Shown: positions 18,333-28,390, counted from the stretch's first letter. The stretch: 64,000 nucleotides of DNA from an uncultured Prevotellaceae bacterium (GCA_902778535.1 CACYYG010000025.1:1-64000); one strand, 5' to 3'. The notes: a model not told the origin generated them from the letters alone. Translations and numbers: made by a program.

Positions 18333-18917
18333 ATGTCCGACACACATTCCATTGTTGGCGCAAAAATCAAGGGTCTCAGGGAGACGAAGAACCTCTCCAT
18401 CGAAGAGATTGCCGAGCGCAGCGGCCTGACGGCAGAACAGATTATTTCCATTGAAAACGATGTAAACCTGCCCTCACTAGGGCCGCTCATCAAGATTGCC
18501 CGTGCACTAGGCGTCCGTCTGGGCACCTTCATGGACGACAACGACGCCATCGGCCCCGTTGTATGCCGTGCCGAAGACCGTGAGCGCGACAGCAGCATCA
18601 GTTTCAGCAACGGTGCCACCGATGCCCGCAAGCACATGGAGTATCACCCGCTGGCTCAGCAGAAGGCCGGACGCCACATGGAGCCTTTCATCATCGACAT
18701 CAATCCCGAGGACACTCCCGAGTTCCAGCTCTCGGCTCACGAGGGTGAAGAGTTCATCTACGTCATGCAGGGCGAGGTGGAGATTGTCTACGGCAAGGAT
18801 ACTTTCACCCTGAAGGAGGGTGACAGCATTTTCTACGACTCCATCGTGAATCACCACGTTCACGGCGCTCCCGGCAAGTCGGCCAAGATTCTCGCTGTGG
18901 TTTACATCCCATTTTAA
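18333..18917 (+). CDS. XRE-family regulator with cupin domain
   Basis: A 194-aa cytoplasmic protein: N-terminal helix-turn-helix (residues ~8-65, LRETKNLSIEEIAERSGLTA) and C-terminal cupin (~115-190, HEGEEFIYVMQGEVEIVYG, then EGDSIFYDSIVNHHVHG). Such proteins bind DNA and sense a small molecule in the cupin barrel. In Bacteroidales this gene commonly precedes an acyl-CoA synthetase, as here (51 nt gap), so it probably controls that gene. Confidence 0.88.
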   Translation: MSDTHSIVGAKIKGLRETKNLSIEEIAERSGLTAEQIISIENDVNLPSLGPLIKIARALGVRLGTFMDDNDAIGPVVCRAEDRERDSSISFSNGATDARKHMEYHPLAQQKAGRHMEPFIIDINPEDTPEFQLSAHEGEEFIYVMQGEVEIVYGKDTFTLKEGDSIFYDSIVNHHVHGAPGKSAKILAVVYIPF

Positions 18918-18968
18918 TCATCGTTATGACGACACCACACATAGCGTTATAACGAAAAAACGAAGAAA

Positions 18969-20702
18969 ATGGAAACAAGCAATGTGAAATTAGACATGGC
19001 AGGCAGACCGCTTCCTAACAGGACCTACCCTGCCGAGACTGGCAGCGCCGGCTACCAGTTGTGGGAACGCACACTGGGAGAATGGCTTGAGTACTGGGCT
19101 GAGACAACGCCCGACAAGGAATACATTGTCTATTCTGACCGCGACCTTCGCTTTACTTGGTCGAAGTTCAACGAGCGTGTCGACAATCTGGCCAAGGGCC
19201 TGATAGCCATCGGCGTGAAGAAAGGATCAAACGTTGGCATCTGGGCTACGAACGTGCCCGACTGGCTCACCTTCCTCTATGCTACCGCCAAGATTGGTGC
19301 CGTACTGGTGACCGTCAACACCAACTACAAGCAGAACGAGCTGGAGTACCTCTGCAAAGACTCCGACATGCAAACGCTCTGCATCACCGACGGCACGTGG
19401 GACTGCAACTATGTGGACATGACCTACACCATGCTGCCTGAGCTGAAGACCTGCGAGCGCGGCCATCTGAACAGCGAGCGCTTCCCCTACCTGAAGAACG
19501 TGGTGTTCATTGGCATGGAGAAATACCGCGGCATGTACAACACCGCCGAGCTGCTGCTCCTGGGACAGAACATTGAGGATGAGACGCTGAACGAAATGAA
19601 GAAGAACGTCAGCTGCCACGATGTGTGCAACATGCAGTACACCAGCGGCACCACGGGTTTCCCCAAGGGCGTGATGCTCACCCACTACGGCATTTCCAAC
19701 GACGGCTACTTCACCGGCGAGAACATGGGCTTCACGGCCGACGACAAACTCTGCGTCTGCGTGCCCCTGTTCCATTGCTTCGGCGTGGTGCTGGCCACGA
19801 TGAACTGCCTCACCCACGGCTGCACAGAGGTGATGGTCGAGAAGTTCGACCCGCTCGTCGTGCTCGCCTCTATCCATAAGGAACGGTGTACGGCCGTCTA
19901 TGGCGTGCCTACAATGTTCATCGCCGAGCTCAACCACCCCATGTTCGACATGTTCGACCTCACCTGCCTGCGCACCGGCATCATGGCCGGCAGCCTATGC
20001 CCTGTGGAGCTGATGAAGCAGGTATCAGAGAAGATGTATATGACCATCACCTCAGTCTACGGCCTCACCGAGTCGTCGCCCGGCATGACGCAGACCTGCC
20101 TCAACGACACCTTCGAGCAGCGCTGCACCACCGTGGGCCGCGACTTCCCCTTCGTCGAGGTGAAGGTGCTCAATCCCGAAACAGGCGAGGAGTGCCCCGT
20201 CGGCGTGCAGGGCGAGATGTGCTGCAGAGGCTTCAACGTGATGAAAGGCTACTACAAGAACCCCGAAGCCACCGCCGAGGTCATCGACAGCAACGGTTTC
20301 CTTCACTCAGGCGACCTGGGCATCAAGGACGAGCAGGGCTTCTACAAAATCACGGGCCGCATCAAGGACATGATCATCCGTGGCGGCGAGAACATCTATC
20401 CGCGCGAGATAGAGGAATTCCTCTACCACATGCCCGGCATCCGCGATGTGCAGGTGGCCGCAGTTCCCTCGAAGAAATACGGCGAGGAGGTCGGCGCCTT
20501 CATCATCCTCGAAGAGGGTGCGAAGATGACGACCGAGGACGTGCGAGAGTTCTGCCGTGGCAAGATTGCCCGCTACAAAATTCCGAAGTACGTCTTCTTC
20601 ATCGACCAGTTCCCGCTTACTGGCTCAGGCAAGATTCAGAAGTTCAGGCTGAAGGAAATGAGCCTGAAACTCTGTGAGCAGCAGGGCATCGAGGTGATTT
20701 GA
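18969..20702 (+). CDS. AMP-forming acyl-CoA synthetase
   Basis: A 577-aa member of the adenylate-forming superfamily. Signatures: P-loop-like [16 protein letters not shown] (~res 222), a GLTESSPG motif, [33 protein letters not shown], and the C-terminal catalytic lysine in [13 protein letters not shown]. It activates a carboxylic acid, probably a fatty or branched acid, with ATP and CoA. It is co-transcribed with the XRE-cupin regulator. Full length; the stop is 7 nt from the convergent OM barrel gene, with no clear terminator between. Confidence 0.88.
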   Translation: METSNVKLDMAGRPLPNRTYPAETGSAGYQLWERTLGEWLEYWAETTPDKEYIVYSDRDLRFTWSKFNERVDNLAKGLIAIGVKKGSNVGIWATNVPDWLTFLYATAKIGAVLVTVNTNYKQNELEYLCKDSDMQTLCITDGTWDCNYVDMTYTMLPELKTCERGHLNSERFPYLKNVVFIGMEKYRGMYNTAELLLLGQNIEDETLNEMKKNVSCHDVCNMQYTSGTTGFPKGVMLTHYGISNDGYFTGENMGFTADDKLCVCVPLFHCFGVVLATMNCLTHGCTEVMVEKFDPLVVLASIHKERCTAVYGVPTMFIAELNHPMFDMFDLTCLRTGIMAGSLCPVELMKQVSEKMYMTITSVYGLTESSPGMTQTCLNDTFEQRCTTVGRDFPFVEVKVLNPETGEECPVGVQGEMCCRGFNVMKGYYKNPEATAEVIDSNGFLHSGDLGIKDEQGFYKITGRIKDMIIRGGENIYPREIEEFLYHMPGIRDVQVAAVPSKKYGEEVGAFIILEEGAKMTTEDVREFCRGKIARYKIPKYVFFIDQFPLTGSGKIQKFRLKEMSLKLCEQQGIEVI

Positions 20703-20709
20703 TTCAGCT

Positions 20710-23476
20710 TCATTTACTGCCTGCCAAAAGCAGTTTGCATGTCAGCATGACGGTGCGGCCGACGAGGTTCGTGGTATGCACGAAGCGGTCGGTGTCCACG
20801 AATGAGGTGCGCGTGTAATGGCGTACATCGAGGAGGTTTTCTCCTGAGAGCCTCCACACTATTGCCCACTTGGGACGATTGGTGCTCACCATCGTCTTAT
20901 ACTGAACCGATGCGGAGAGCATGGAGGCATCCTTGTACTTGCCAGGCTCTACCATGTTGTGCATGAAGTTGCAGGTGCTGCGTATCTCAATGGCTGGTAT
21001 CGGGAAGACAGCCACCGAACCGGTGAAGCGGAGATTGTCGGACGACTGGCGTGAGGACGTGGCGCGCATGAAATCCTTCCCATAGTCACCCTTGATGTTT
21101 GTCTCAAGCCACGGAACTGGCGTAACGTCAGCTTGCAGATGTACGTTGTAGCCCGTATGGTATGAAGTGACAAGACTGCTCTGCATCATATACTCGCTGC
21201 TGCCCCACGACACATTGGCATTGGCTGAGAGTTTCGTGAAAAGGGAGAGGATGTTCTTCGACGCATTGATGCTTCCACTTGCCGACCGCGAATGACTGTC
21301 GCGAAATAACGACGTACTCTCCGTAGCCGTCTGGCTCACCATGCGCGATGAGAGCACATTGCGCTTGCCCTGACTGTAGCTGGCATTGGCGCCAAAGGTG
21401 AAGTAGCTGAATGGCACTTGCTTGGTGTAGCGGAGGTTGGTGCTCCACGACTGGCTCTTGGCAATCACTCCCGATGCTGCGGAAGTGCTGCGATAACTTG
21501 TCTGGACAGGCGTGGTAAGAAGATCCATGATGTCGCCGGCAGCGTTGTTGAAACCGCTGCTAAAGTGCAGTTCAGAAGTCGCGCTGAAAGTGTAGCGGAG
21601 AGAGATATATGGCTCAGCAAACAACTCAGACATTGTAGTGCGTTTATTATCGTATCTGGAAAGATAATTCAGATTCAACATCTTCACATTGACTCCCATC
21701 GATGAATAGAGCTTCTTATTTGCCGATGTCCATGAGGTGGAAGGATTGACGCTTGGCACGAGTTTCCATCCGCTCATGCGCTGGCTTTGGTCAGCGAAGC
21801 CGGGCTTTACGAGTTCCGTCTCAATGAAGTTGTAGTTTGCAGTGAGGTCGACAGGCATGTCTATCTTCCATTTGCTTCCAAGTTTCACCTGTAGTGAGGT
21901 GCTATGGCGCGTGTTGAGCTGGGTGCTCTGACCACTCTGCGAAATATCGTTGACTCCGTCTTCGTCCGTCACGACTCGGCCATTTTCAAGCAAGCTTGGA
22001 TGGCTCTCGCTGTTCCGTCCGTTCATCAGCATCAACACCTCTGGCGTGCGGATGAAATCGACATTGCTTGTAAACGACAGTTTTTTTCCGGCCATGCGGA
22101 TGGTTCCCCAAAAGTTGTTGTGCAGGTTGATGGAGGTGGCGTCGCGGTGCTGGGGGAGAAGCCCCCCTCCAGCCCCCCCTTCTGCCCCCGAGGGGGCTAC
22201 TATAGACCCAGCTCTTGAAACTATTGAAGCCCCCTCGGGGGCCGTAGGGGGGGCTACTCCCTCGGGGAGAATAATGATTGCTGGCATTGTTCTCAAACTT
22301 CACGCTGAACACGGGGCGATGAGCCTTGGCAAGCGGACTGACAGACTCGGAGATATAGATGTTATCACCGCCTGCAAAGTAATACGCCTCAGAACTGGCA
22401 CTGCTGTTCATGCGCTCGTAGGTGTAATCAGCATTGACCCTGACCTGTCGCACACTGTCAATCTTCTGTATGGCATTGAGGCTGCCATAGCCATTTGTGC
22501 GATAGACCGATTCGCCCACGCTGCTGCCCGCCTGTCCCCATGCCGGCAGCTTGTCGGTTGCCAGCGAACCGAAACTGTCGCCGCCAGCGTGATTGACCAT
22601 GTCGTAGAGGCCAAAATTGCCGCTGTTGCTGTATTTCGCAGAGGCCAGCAACTGGAAGTTGTCGGTAAACATCATCCCTGTAGCACCTGCTGCATACAAG
22701 ACCTCGTTTTCCCTCATGCCTACACCAAACTCCGGTTGTCCAAATGGCTTGAACTTTGCCTTGTTGCTCAGTTTTACATTGATTGCCACGGCATCGCTCT
22801 CCTCGTCAGCGTCAATCTTTCGATGCTTGTGATGCTTCATGATGTCCACCTGCGTGGCATATTCGGCAGGGATATTCTTCGTGGCAAGATTGTAGCGGCC
22901 GCCAAGCATGTCGAGACCGCCGATGTAAAAGTTCGAAATGTCCTTGCCCATGTAGCTGATGGCACCATTATCCGCGATGCTGATGCCTGGCAGGTTCTTC
23001 AGTCCGTCTTCGAGTGTCACATCACCTTTCCTCAGGAATGACGCGAGGTTGTATGAGAGTGTGTCGCCCCGTTGCCGCAGCGGGTCAGGCTTCACTGTCA
23101 CCTCCTTCAGCGAAACTGCCTTCGGAGTCAGCACCATGTCCTTCTTGGTCGTCCGTTCCTTTAGCGATAGCTTTTCCGACACCTTCTCATAGCTGATGTG
23201 GTTGAACTGTAGCGACACCTCTCCGCTGGGCACACTCTTCAATTCCAGCGCATACTCGCCCTTCACATTCGTGCTGGTGAACGCCAGCGTCTTCGTGCCG
23301 CTTACCAGTTTCACGATGACGTCGCTCACGGGCTTGTTATGCAGGTCTATCACCCGTCCCGTCACCCGCACTTGTGCCGATGCCGACACCGTAAGCACCG
23401 CAAATAATATAATGTATAGCAATCTGCTCTTTCTGTTTTTACACAAATTATCACTAATTGACCACAAATTCTTCAT
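20710..23476 (-). pseudogene. TonB-receptor-like outer-membrane barrel protein, frameshifted at a palindromic insert
   Basis: Two overlapping frames make one protein. The N-terminal frame (start 23476) has a signal peptide, a carboxypeptidase-regulatory-like domain (VTGRVIDLHNKPVSDVIVKL) and a plug-like domain (GDTLSYNLASFLRKGDVTLE; LKNLPGISI). The C-terminal frame (to 20710) is beta-barrel ending TVMLTCKLLLAGSK. They are out of register by one extra base near 22235-22275, where an 85-bp palindrome is inserted. Removing one C from the C7 run at its edge would join them into ~921 aa. It could be a true pseudogene, a phase-variable gene or a homopolymer error. Confidence 0.75.
22171..22255. repeat. 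GC-rich palindromic insert, copy A (85 bp)
   Basis: Two 35-nt arms matching at 31 positions, with a 15-nt loop. Each arm contains GCCCCCGAGGGGGC and starts AGCCCCCCC (C7). Inside the OM barrel gene it is read as APPTAPEGASI then SIVAPSGAEGGA. Its length is not a multiple of 3, and the gene is frameshifted here. Related copies are at 29937 and 33997. Short flanking GC palindromes hint at nested insertion. Confidence 0.85.
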
Positions 23477-23515
23477 AAATCACTTCGTTTTGAACTGAGA
23501 TTGAAATATATTTTG

Positions 23516-23523
23516 TACCTTTG
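23516..23523 (+). promoter_or_regulatory. Promoter -7 box of the small antitoxin-like gene
   Basis: TACCTTTG 26 nt before the ATG at 23550. A TTTG upstream is spaced 23 nt, longer than usual. Confidence 0.45.
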
Positions 23524-23549
23524 CGCCCGTGAAACCAAACATCAAGGTT

Positions 23550-23726
23550 ATGACTCCTACAATAGACACATACCGGCTGACAAGCATGGAAGAACCTTCT
23601 GATGCCATACTCTCACAACTGATGCGAGAAGCTGCAGAGGAAGCCAAGCGTAGTAATGACGAGGCTACCAGTCGTTTCTTTGAGCAGTTGCGACAGGATG
23701 CCCAAAAGATTTCCGCTGCATGGTAG
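23550..23726 (+). CDS. Small acidic protein, putative antitoxin partner of a zeta-like toxin
   Basis: A 58-aa hydrophilic helical protein (YRLTSMEEPSDAILSQLMRE, then AAEEAKRSNDEATSRFFEQL). Its stop overlaps the start of an ORF opening with a P-loop like that of zeta toxins, a pairing common in Bacteroidales. An antitoxin role is inference from that layout. The start is the ATG at 23550; an in-frame GTG at 23529 lies almost at the predicted transcription start and is less likely. Confidence 0.55.
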   Translation: MTPTIDTYRLTSMEEPSDAILSQLMREAAEEAKRSNDEATSRFFEQLRQDAQKISAAW

Positions 23727-23896
23727 CCACCACTCACAAACCCGTCCTTATCGTCATTGCCGGGCCAAACGGCTCGGGTAAGACAACCAATAGCCCCTTC
23801 CCGCTCTCATTCGAGCGGGATTTTCGTTTCTGTATGTCTTGTTGTTGCATCATTTCTTCGGACTTTTATTCATTTTCCAGCGGCATGTACACGTGA
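23720..23896 (+). pseudogene. Truncated zeta-toxin/AAA-like kinase (5' remnant)
   Basis: The ATG overlaps the preceding stop (ATGGTAG). The first ~24 codons read VATTHKPVLIVIAGPNGSGK then TT, a full Walker A motif of the zeta-toxin/UMP-kinase-like family. The frame then runs into unrelated sequence containing a terminator hairpin and stops after 58 codons; the family is usually ~180-200 aa. So only the start of the toxin remains, probably after a deletion. Confidence 0.65.
23800..23825. terminator. Hairpin terminator
   Basis: CCCGCTC (23800-23806), loop TCATTC, GAGCGGG (23813-23819), followed by ATTTT. It lies inside the truncated toxin remnant and could serve both the toxin operon and the convergent GLPGLI gene. 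Confidence 0.7.
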
Positions 23897-24774
23897 GCCT
23901 TTTCAGGTATATACAATCCTCCCACGAATTGATAGTCTACACGTTGTTGTCCTAAATGCAGGATTTCTTTCGGGCCAGTCATATAAAACATGGGATTGGT
24001 CAGGTATTGGCGATTGCCAAACACGTTCTTCTTCTGTTTCTGCATCTGCTCTCTCGTCGCCTTCTCGTATGGTGTCACAGTCGTTATCAAACGACGCTCT
24101 TCCATAGACCACTTTGAGACCACAGAACCTGCAGAATATGTGATGGGTGCCGTTTCCTGATAAATGCCGATAAGTCTGAACGTATGGATGCCCTCATCGT
24201 CTGCCGCGTAGGTTATCAAACCTGGCAGTCCCTGCAGTTTCCAAGGGCCAGCTGCGGTGGGAATGTCCTCGGCATAAAGTACAGTCCATGTCCTGCCACG
24301 GAACTTTCCGTTTGCTTTCTGGCACAGATAGCCGCATACAGAGTCGCTTCCTTCCACCATATTCCACGTCGGCGCTTCTGTGTCTTCAGTTACCTCGTAC
24401 TGAAGTGGCGGAATCAATTCGAGCGAAATGGTCTTGCCTTCTGGGTAGCCTACCGTGGTTGTGGCGATATGCATCAGCGCTTCATTGTGCATGAACCAGT
24501 AATGGTCATCGCCTATCTCCTCGTCCCTTTGCTGCTGAAACAGATAGCGCTCGTAGGTCCATGTCTTCCACACGCCATCGCCCACCTGCAAGGCCAGGCG
24601 GATGGAGTCGGTGACAGGCTTTCCGTCTGCGTCGGATGTGTTGATTGAATACTGATATACTGCTGTAAACTTTGACTGGCACAAAGTATCCAGCTTTACA
24701 TTGTCTCGTGTAAGCATCTGCGCCGACATGGTGCTGGCAACCAATGCAAGGATAATTGTTAGTTTCGTTTTCAT
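23866..24774 (-). CDS. GLPGLI family protein (1)
   Basis: A 302-aa secreted protein: signal peptide ending STMSAQ, then the family pattern FTAVYQYSI (~res 38), TTVGYPEGKTI, VCGYLCQKANGKFRGRTWTV, EDIPTAAGPWKLQGLPGLIT (the GLPGLI motif), and VYMPLE near the end. The family (TIGR01200) is of unknown function, found in Bacteroidetes with OM barrel proteins. It is second in a two-gene unit, 13 nt after GLPGLI 2, and ends near a shared terminator. Confidence 0.85.
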   Translation of the reverse strand: MKTKLTIILALVASTMSAQMLTRDNVKLDTLCQSKFTAVYQYSINTSDADGKPVTDSIRLALQVGDGVWKTWTYERYLFQQQRDEEIGDDHYWFMHNEALMHIATTTVGYPEGKTISLELIPPLQYEVTEDTEAPTWNMVEGSDSVCGYLCQKANGKFRGRTWTVLYAEDIPTAAGPWKLQGLPGLITYAADDEGIHTFRLIGIYQETAPITYSAGSVVSKWSMEERRLITTVTPYEKATREQMQKQKKNVFGNRQYLTNPMFYMTGPKEILHLGQQRVDYQFVGGLYIPEKAHVYMPLENE

Positions 24775-24787
24775 TGCCCTAATTGTT

Positions 24788-25593
24788 TTATGGGGTTAAT
24801 TCCTTCTCCAGCGGTTGATACACGTGTGCCTTCGTCAGCAGCGGATAGCCGTTGGCAAAGAGGTATTGCTGGTCGTTGCGTTTGATGACCTCCATGTGGG
24901 AGATATCAGTCTGGAAGTTGACATAGTAGAGGGGATTCTTAGGGTACTGCTTGTTGCCGAAGAGGCGGTTCTTGTGGCGCAGCATCTTGGCGTAGTCCGT
25001 GCGCTGCACGTCGGGCCGCTGCTCGGGGGCGGTGATGGGCGTGGGCGTCGGTTGCAGCTTGGCAAGGCGGAAGGTGTGCGCCTCGCTCTTAGCCTCGACG
25101 ATGAGGCCGGGCAGTCCGCGCAACCGCCAGGGGCCTGCCGACGAAGGGATTTCTTCGGTGTAGCACACCTGCCAGCGAACGCCGCGGTACGTGGCCGTAG
25201 CCTGGCGGCAGAGATAGCCCCCGACGGTGAGCGTGTCTTCGCTGAGCATCCACTCAATGGCGGGCGTCGGCTCGTGGCCCTCGAACAGCTGTGGCAGGAT
25301 GTACTCGCGCACGGTGGTCTGCCCTTCGGGGTAACCCGTCCATACCGTCGGTATATGCATGTAGGCCTCCTGATAGTCCGCAGCTATGTCATCCATGCTT
25401 TTCGTCTCCGCACCTTCCTTCCCACCTGCACTACGACCTGCATCCTGTCCGTGACGTCTTGTCCCTCGTCGTTCTGCGTCCTGCACTCATAGTCGTACAC
25501 GGCCACAAACTGTGCCGTGTCGACAGTCTCTACTTGTCCCTGCGCTCCTATCGCCAGCGCGAGGGTCATCATCGTTGCTAAAATCTTTTTCAT
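24788..25593 (-). pseudogene. GLPGLI family protein (2), frameshifted
   Basis: The N-terminal frame (start 25593) gives MKKILATMMTLALAIGAQGQ and FVAVYDYECRTQNDEGQDVT, then stops at AWMT. The C-terminal frame begins around 25400 (MDDIAADYQEAYMHIPTVWT) and carries GYLCRQATATYRGVRWQVCY and RLRGLPGLIV to 24788. Relative to its two paralogues, ~20-40 residues are missing at the junction and the frame is off by one missing base, so a deletion is likelier than a read error. Confidence 0.72.
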
Positions 25594-25739
25594 TATGTTT
25601 GATGCTTTATGTAAGACAATTATCATTTCGCTAACCTTACGTTATAGAGCATAGGAAAGGCTCTCCATCATTAAGATGGATTCCAAAGCCATTAATATGT
25701 GAATGCTATTTTAGAAATACCTGACAGCTTTTGTCATTT

Positions 25740-26786
25740 TCACTCGGACGACGCATTCTTCGTCGTCACGACGATGGCCCCGCCTCTGCCTTTTTCCCCA
25801 TAGAACGTGGTGGCAGACACGCCCTTGAGTACCTCCACATGGTCGATGCTGTCTTCCTGAATATGTGCGAAGCGGTCGCCGCTGATTTCCTCTCCGTCGA
25901 GCAGTATCAGAGGCTCGAACACGGGGCGGGCAGAGACAACCAGCGTGATGGCCAGGATGGGCACGACGTAGAGCAGCTTGCTGCGCATCCAGGGATTAGA
26001 GGGCGGACGCCGCATCATGTCGATGCGCTTCATCACACTGCTACGGTTGAAGTTGTTGGCAAAGGCCAGCGACGCACCCTGCATGGCCTTTCTGACCAGC
26101 AAGGTCTGATAGGCCGACAGCGATACGCCTTGCCGCAGCACATGGTCGTCGGCCTCATACTCATGTACGTCGCGCAGGCTCTTTTCGAGCAGGTACACCA
26201 CGGGGTTCCACCATTGCAGCACTTTTACAACCGTCAGCAGCAGAATGTCGAAGGAGTGGCCGCAGCAGATGTGCGCCTGTTCATGCAGCAACACCTCACG
26301 GGCATTCTGCTCGTAGTCCTGCTGACTGATGACGATACTGTGCATCCAGCTGAACGGCACCTCGCCTGCCGCATGGCAATAGATGGTGGTGCCGTCGGCC
26401 TTGCGTTGCTGCCACAGACTGCCGCGCACGATGAAGCGGCGGACGAGCAGCAACAGGTACACACGATAGCAGAGTGCGACGGCCACACCTATTATATATA
26501 ATAACGAGAGCCACTGCCACACGTCCCAGCGGTTGGCTTCAACAATCATCGCCTCCGCGCGGAACGCCAAGTCCTGCGTCTCGACAATCGACGTGACCGT
26601 CTCGTCGGCATTGACGGAATAGGAGACCCTGCACAGCGGCAGCACCACCGACATAAGCACCATGCCGAGCAGTGCCATACGGTTGAGCCGGAAGAAGCGC
26701 TCACGCCGCAGCATCAGCACGTAGGGCAGGTAGAGCAGCGTGAGCAGTATGCCCGACTTCAAGGAATAGACCAGCAATTCGTTCAT
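25740..26786 (-). CDS. BlaR1/MecR1-like M56 metallopeptidase with plug-like C-terminus
   Basis: A 348-aa membrane protein: two N-terminal TM helices, a third around residues 90-115, the zinc motif HEQAH (~res 193) with a downstream EYEAD, and a further TM helix (~275-295). Family members sense a signal and cleave the partner repressor BlaI. The C-terminal ~50 residues read IQEDSIDHVEVLKGVSATTF then YGEKGRGGAIVVTTK, closely like the TonB-receptor plug motif (EVLKG..A..YG.RG..G.I.ITTK), found on some Bacteroidetes BlaR1 proteins. The start overlaps the BlaI stop (ATGA). Target genes may include the flanking GLPGLI genes (inference). Confidence 0.85.
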   Translation of the reverse strand: MNELLVYSLKSGILLTLLYLPYVLMLRRERFFRLNRMALLGMVLMSVVLPLCRVSYSVNADETVTSIVETQDLAFRAEAMIVEANRWDVWQWLSLLYIIGVAVALCYRVYLLLLVRRFIVRGSLWQQRKADGTTIYCHAAGEVPFSWMHSIVISQQDYEQNAREVLLHEQAHICCGHSFDILLLTVVKVLQWWNPVVYLLEKSLRDVHEYEADDHVLRQGVSLSAYQTLLVRKAMQGASLAFANNFNRSSVMKRIDMMRRPPSNPWMRSKLLYVVPILAITLVVSARPVFEPLILLDGEEISGDRFAHIQEDSIDHVEVLKGVSATTFYGEKGRGGAIVVTTKNASSE

Positions 26787-27160
26787 GCTTCAATCTCCTC
26801 TAATAGCTTCTGAAGTTCCTCTGCCGTCAGCTGTTCCTCACGCACGAAGAAGCAGAGCATCTTCTTGACGCTGTCGTCGAAGAAGTTGCGCTTCACCTCC
26901 TGCATGGCCTGGCGGGTGTACTCTGCCCGCGTCACCCGTGCTATGTATTGGTGGGTCTTGCCCTCGCCCTTGTTCTTGAAGTAGTCTACGAAGCCCTTCT
27001 CGCGCAGCACCTTCAGGTAGGTGGCCACGGTGGTGTAGGCGGGCTTCGGCTCCTCCCATCGCTCCAGGATGTCCCAGGCGCAGGCGGCATGGCCTATGTC
27101 CCAGAGGATTGTCATCAGCTGAAACTCCGTCCGCGTCAGTGTCTGTTCTTTCTTCTTCAT
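26783..27160 (-). CDS. BlaI/MecI/CopY-family repressor
   Basis: A 125-aa winged-helix repressor: LTRTEFQLMTILWDIG, YTTVATYLKVLREKGFVDYF (recognition helix and wing), then a C-terminal dimerisation helix (LTAEELQKLLEEIEA). It is inactivated by BlaR1-type proteases, and the partner overlaps by 4 nt. Minus-strand upstream has TTTG-N20-TTTCTTTG, a weak promoter. Confidence 0.88.
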   Translation of the reverse strand: MKKKEQTLTRTEFQLMTILWDIGHAACAWDILERWEEPKPAYTTVATYLKVLREKGFVDYFKNKGEGKTHQYIARVTRAEYTRQAMQEVKRNFFDDSVKKMLCFFVREEQLTAEELQKLLEEIEA

Positions 27161-27280
27161 CGTCGTTCAGGTTTTTTCTGGTTGCAAAGAAAGCGCAAAA
27201 ACTCCAATCTCGCAAATCTCCGATATGGGTTTCTTCGCCGTCCGTACGGCTTTTAACCTTTATTCGTAGAAATGCAACAC

Positions 27281-28234
27281 CTATTTACATTCCAGCGGCT
27301 GGTAGACATGCGCCTTGTCATTCACATACACACCGTTGATGAGCCAACCATCGTCGCCATAGGCGGTGTCGGCGGCGTGGAGATCGGTGATGTAGTAGTG
27401 TGTGTCCTTGAGGTAGAGCCTGTTGCCGAAGGTCTTGTTGCGGTTCTTGATGAGCATCTCTTCGGAAGTTTTCGAGGTGATGGCGCTGGTCTCATAGTAG
27501 ATGGGGGCTGTGGCGTGCTGAAGCTCGCAGAGCTTGAAGTGGTGGATGCCGTCGGTCTCCGCTGCGACTATCAGGCCGGGCAGTCCGCAGAGTTTCCACG
27601 GGCCTGCCGTGGTGGGGATATCCTCACAGTAGCGCACCGTCCACTGCCGACCGTGCAGGTGGCAGGTGGCGGTCTTGCACAGGTAGCCGCTGATGGTCAC
27701 GGTGTCGTCGGTGAGCGTCCAGTTGATGGGTCTCCTTGCCTCCTGCGTCTCGTAGAAAGTGGGAGGAATGGCGTCGCGGACGGTCGTCTTCCCTTCGGGG
27801 TAGTTTGTCCATACCTCGGGCATCATGCAGTAGGACTCTGACCTGAGCATCGGCAGCTCTTCTTCGTTGAAGAAGTCGTAGCCTCCCAAGTATTCCCTCG
27901 CTTTTAATCCCAGGAAATCGGCGGCGAACTGTTTTTTGCCTTCAGCCCATTCCCTTTCCTTGCGGAACTTGCGGTAGGGGAAGCTGCGCGTGCAGTGCTG
28001 CCCCACCAGCAGGCAGAGCTTCATGCGGTCGGTCACCGCCTCGCCGTCGGCATCCTGCGTGTGGCACTCATAATCGTAGACTGCCATGAGGCTTGCCGTG
28101 TCGATGCTGTCCTGATGGACCATGGCTGCCATCATGTCGGCCTTCAAGTCGGCAAGTCCGCCGTCTTCTTGCGCCTGCACCTGCGCCGACACCGTCAGCG
28201 CGAGGGCCATCATTGTTGCGAATGTCTTTTTCAT
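27281..28234 (-). CDS. GLPGLI family protein (3)
   Basis: A 317-aa secreted protein: signal peptide MKKTFATMMALALTVSAQVQ, then LMAVYDYECHTQDADGEAVT, VWTNYPEGKTTVRDAI, ISGYLCKTATCHLHGRQWTV, and WKLCGLPGLIVAAETDGIHH. Its N-terminus is nearly the same as that of GLPGLI 2, so the two are recent paralogues. The central region (RKFRKEREWAEGKKQF...FLGLKAREYLGGYD) is what GLPGLI 2 has lost. Function unknown; export and link to the OM barrel cluster are inferred. Confidence 0.85.
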   Translation of the reverse strand: MKKTFATMMALALTVSAQVQAQEDGGLADLKADMMAAMVHQDSIDTASLMAVYDYECHTQDADGEAVTDRMKLCLLVGQHCTRSFPYRKFRKEREWAEGKKQFAADFLGLKAREYLGGYDFFNEEELPMLRSESYCMMPEVWTNYPEGKTTVRDAIPPTFYETQEARRPINWTLTDDTVTISGYLCKTATCHLHGRQWTVRYCEDIPTTAGPWKLCGLPGLIVAAETDGIHHFKLCELQHATAPIYYETSAITSKTSEEMLIKNRNKTFGNRLYLKDTHYYITDLHAADTAYGDDGWLINGVYVNDKAHVYQPLECK

Positions 28235-28317
28235 CGTTCTTTATGCTTCGTTGTCGTTTCCAATCATTATCCGCCATAACGCCACCCTTTCCTCTGCAAA
28301 AATGAGGATAAGGTTTT

Positions 28318-28390
28318 CATTTCGTACACATGGCGTGTACTAAAAATACACACGGTGTGTATTTTTAGTACACGCCATGTGTACGAAATG
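28318..28390. repeat. 73-bp perfect palindrome
   Basis: Arms of 36 nt, with a single central G, match perfectly. Outer part CATTTCGTACACATGG, inner part CGTGTACTAAAAATACACAC. It lies upstream of GLPGLI 3, in the 473-nt gap before the OM barrel gene. The rest of that gap has no convincing gene. Confidence 0.9.
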
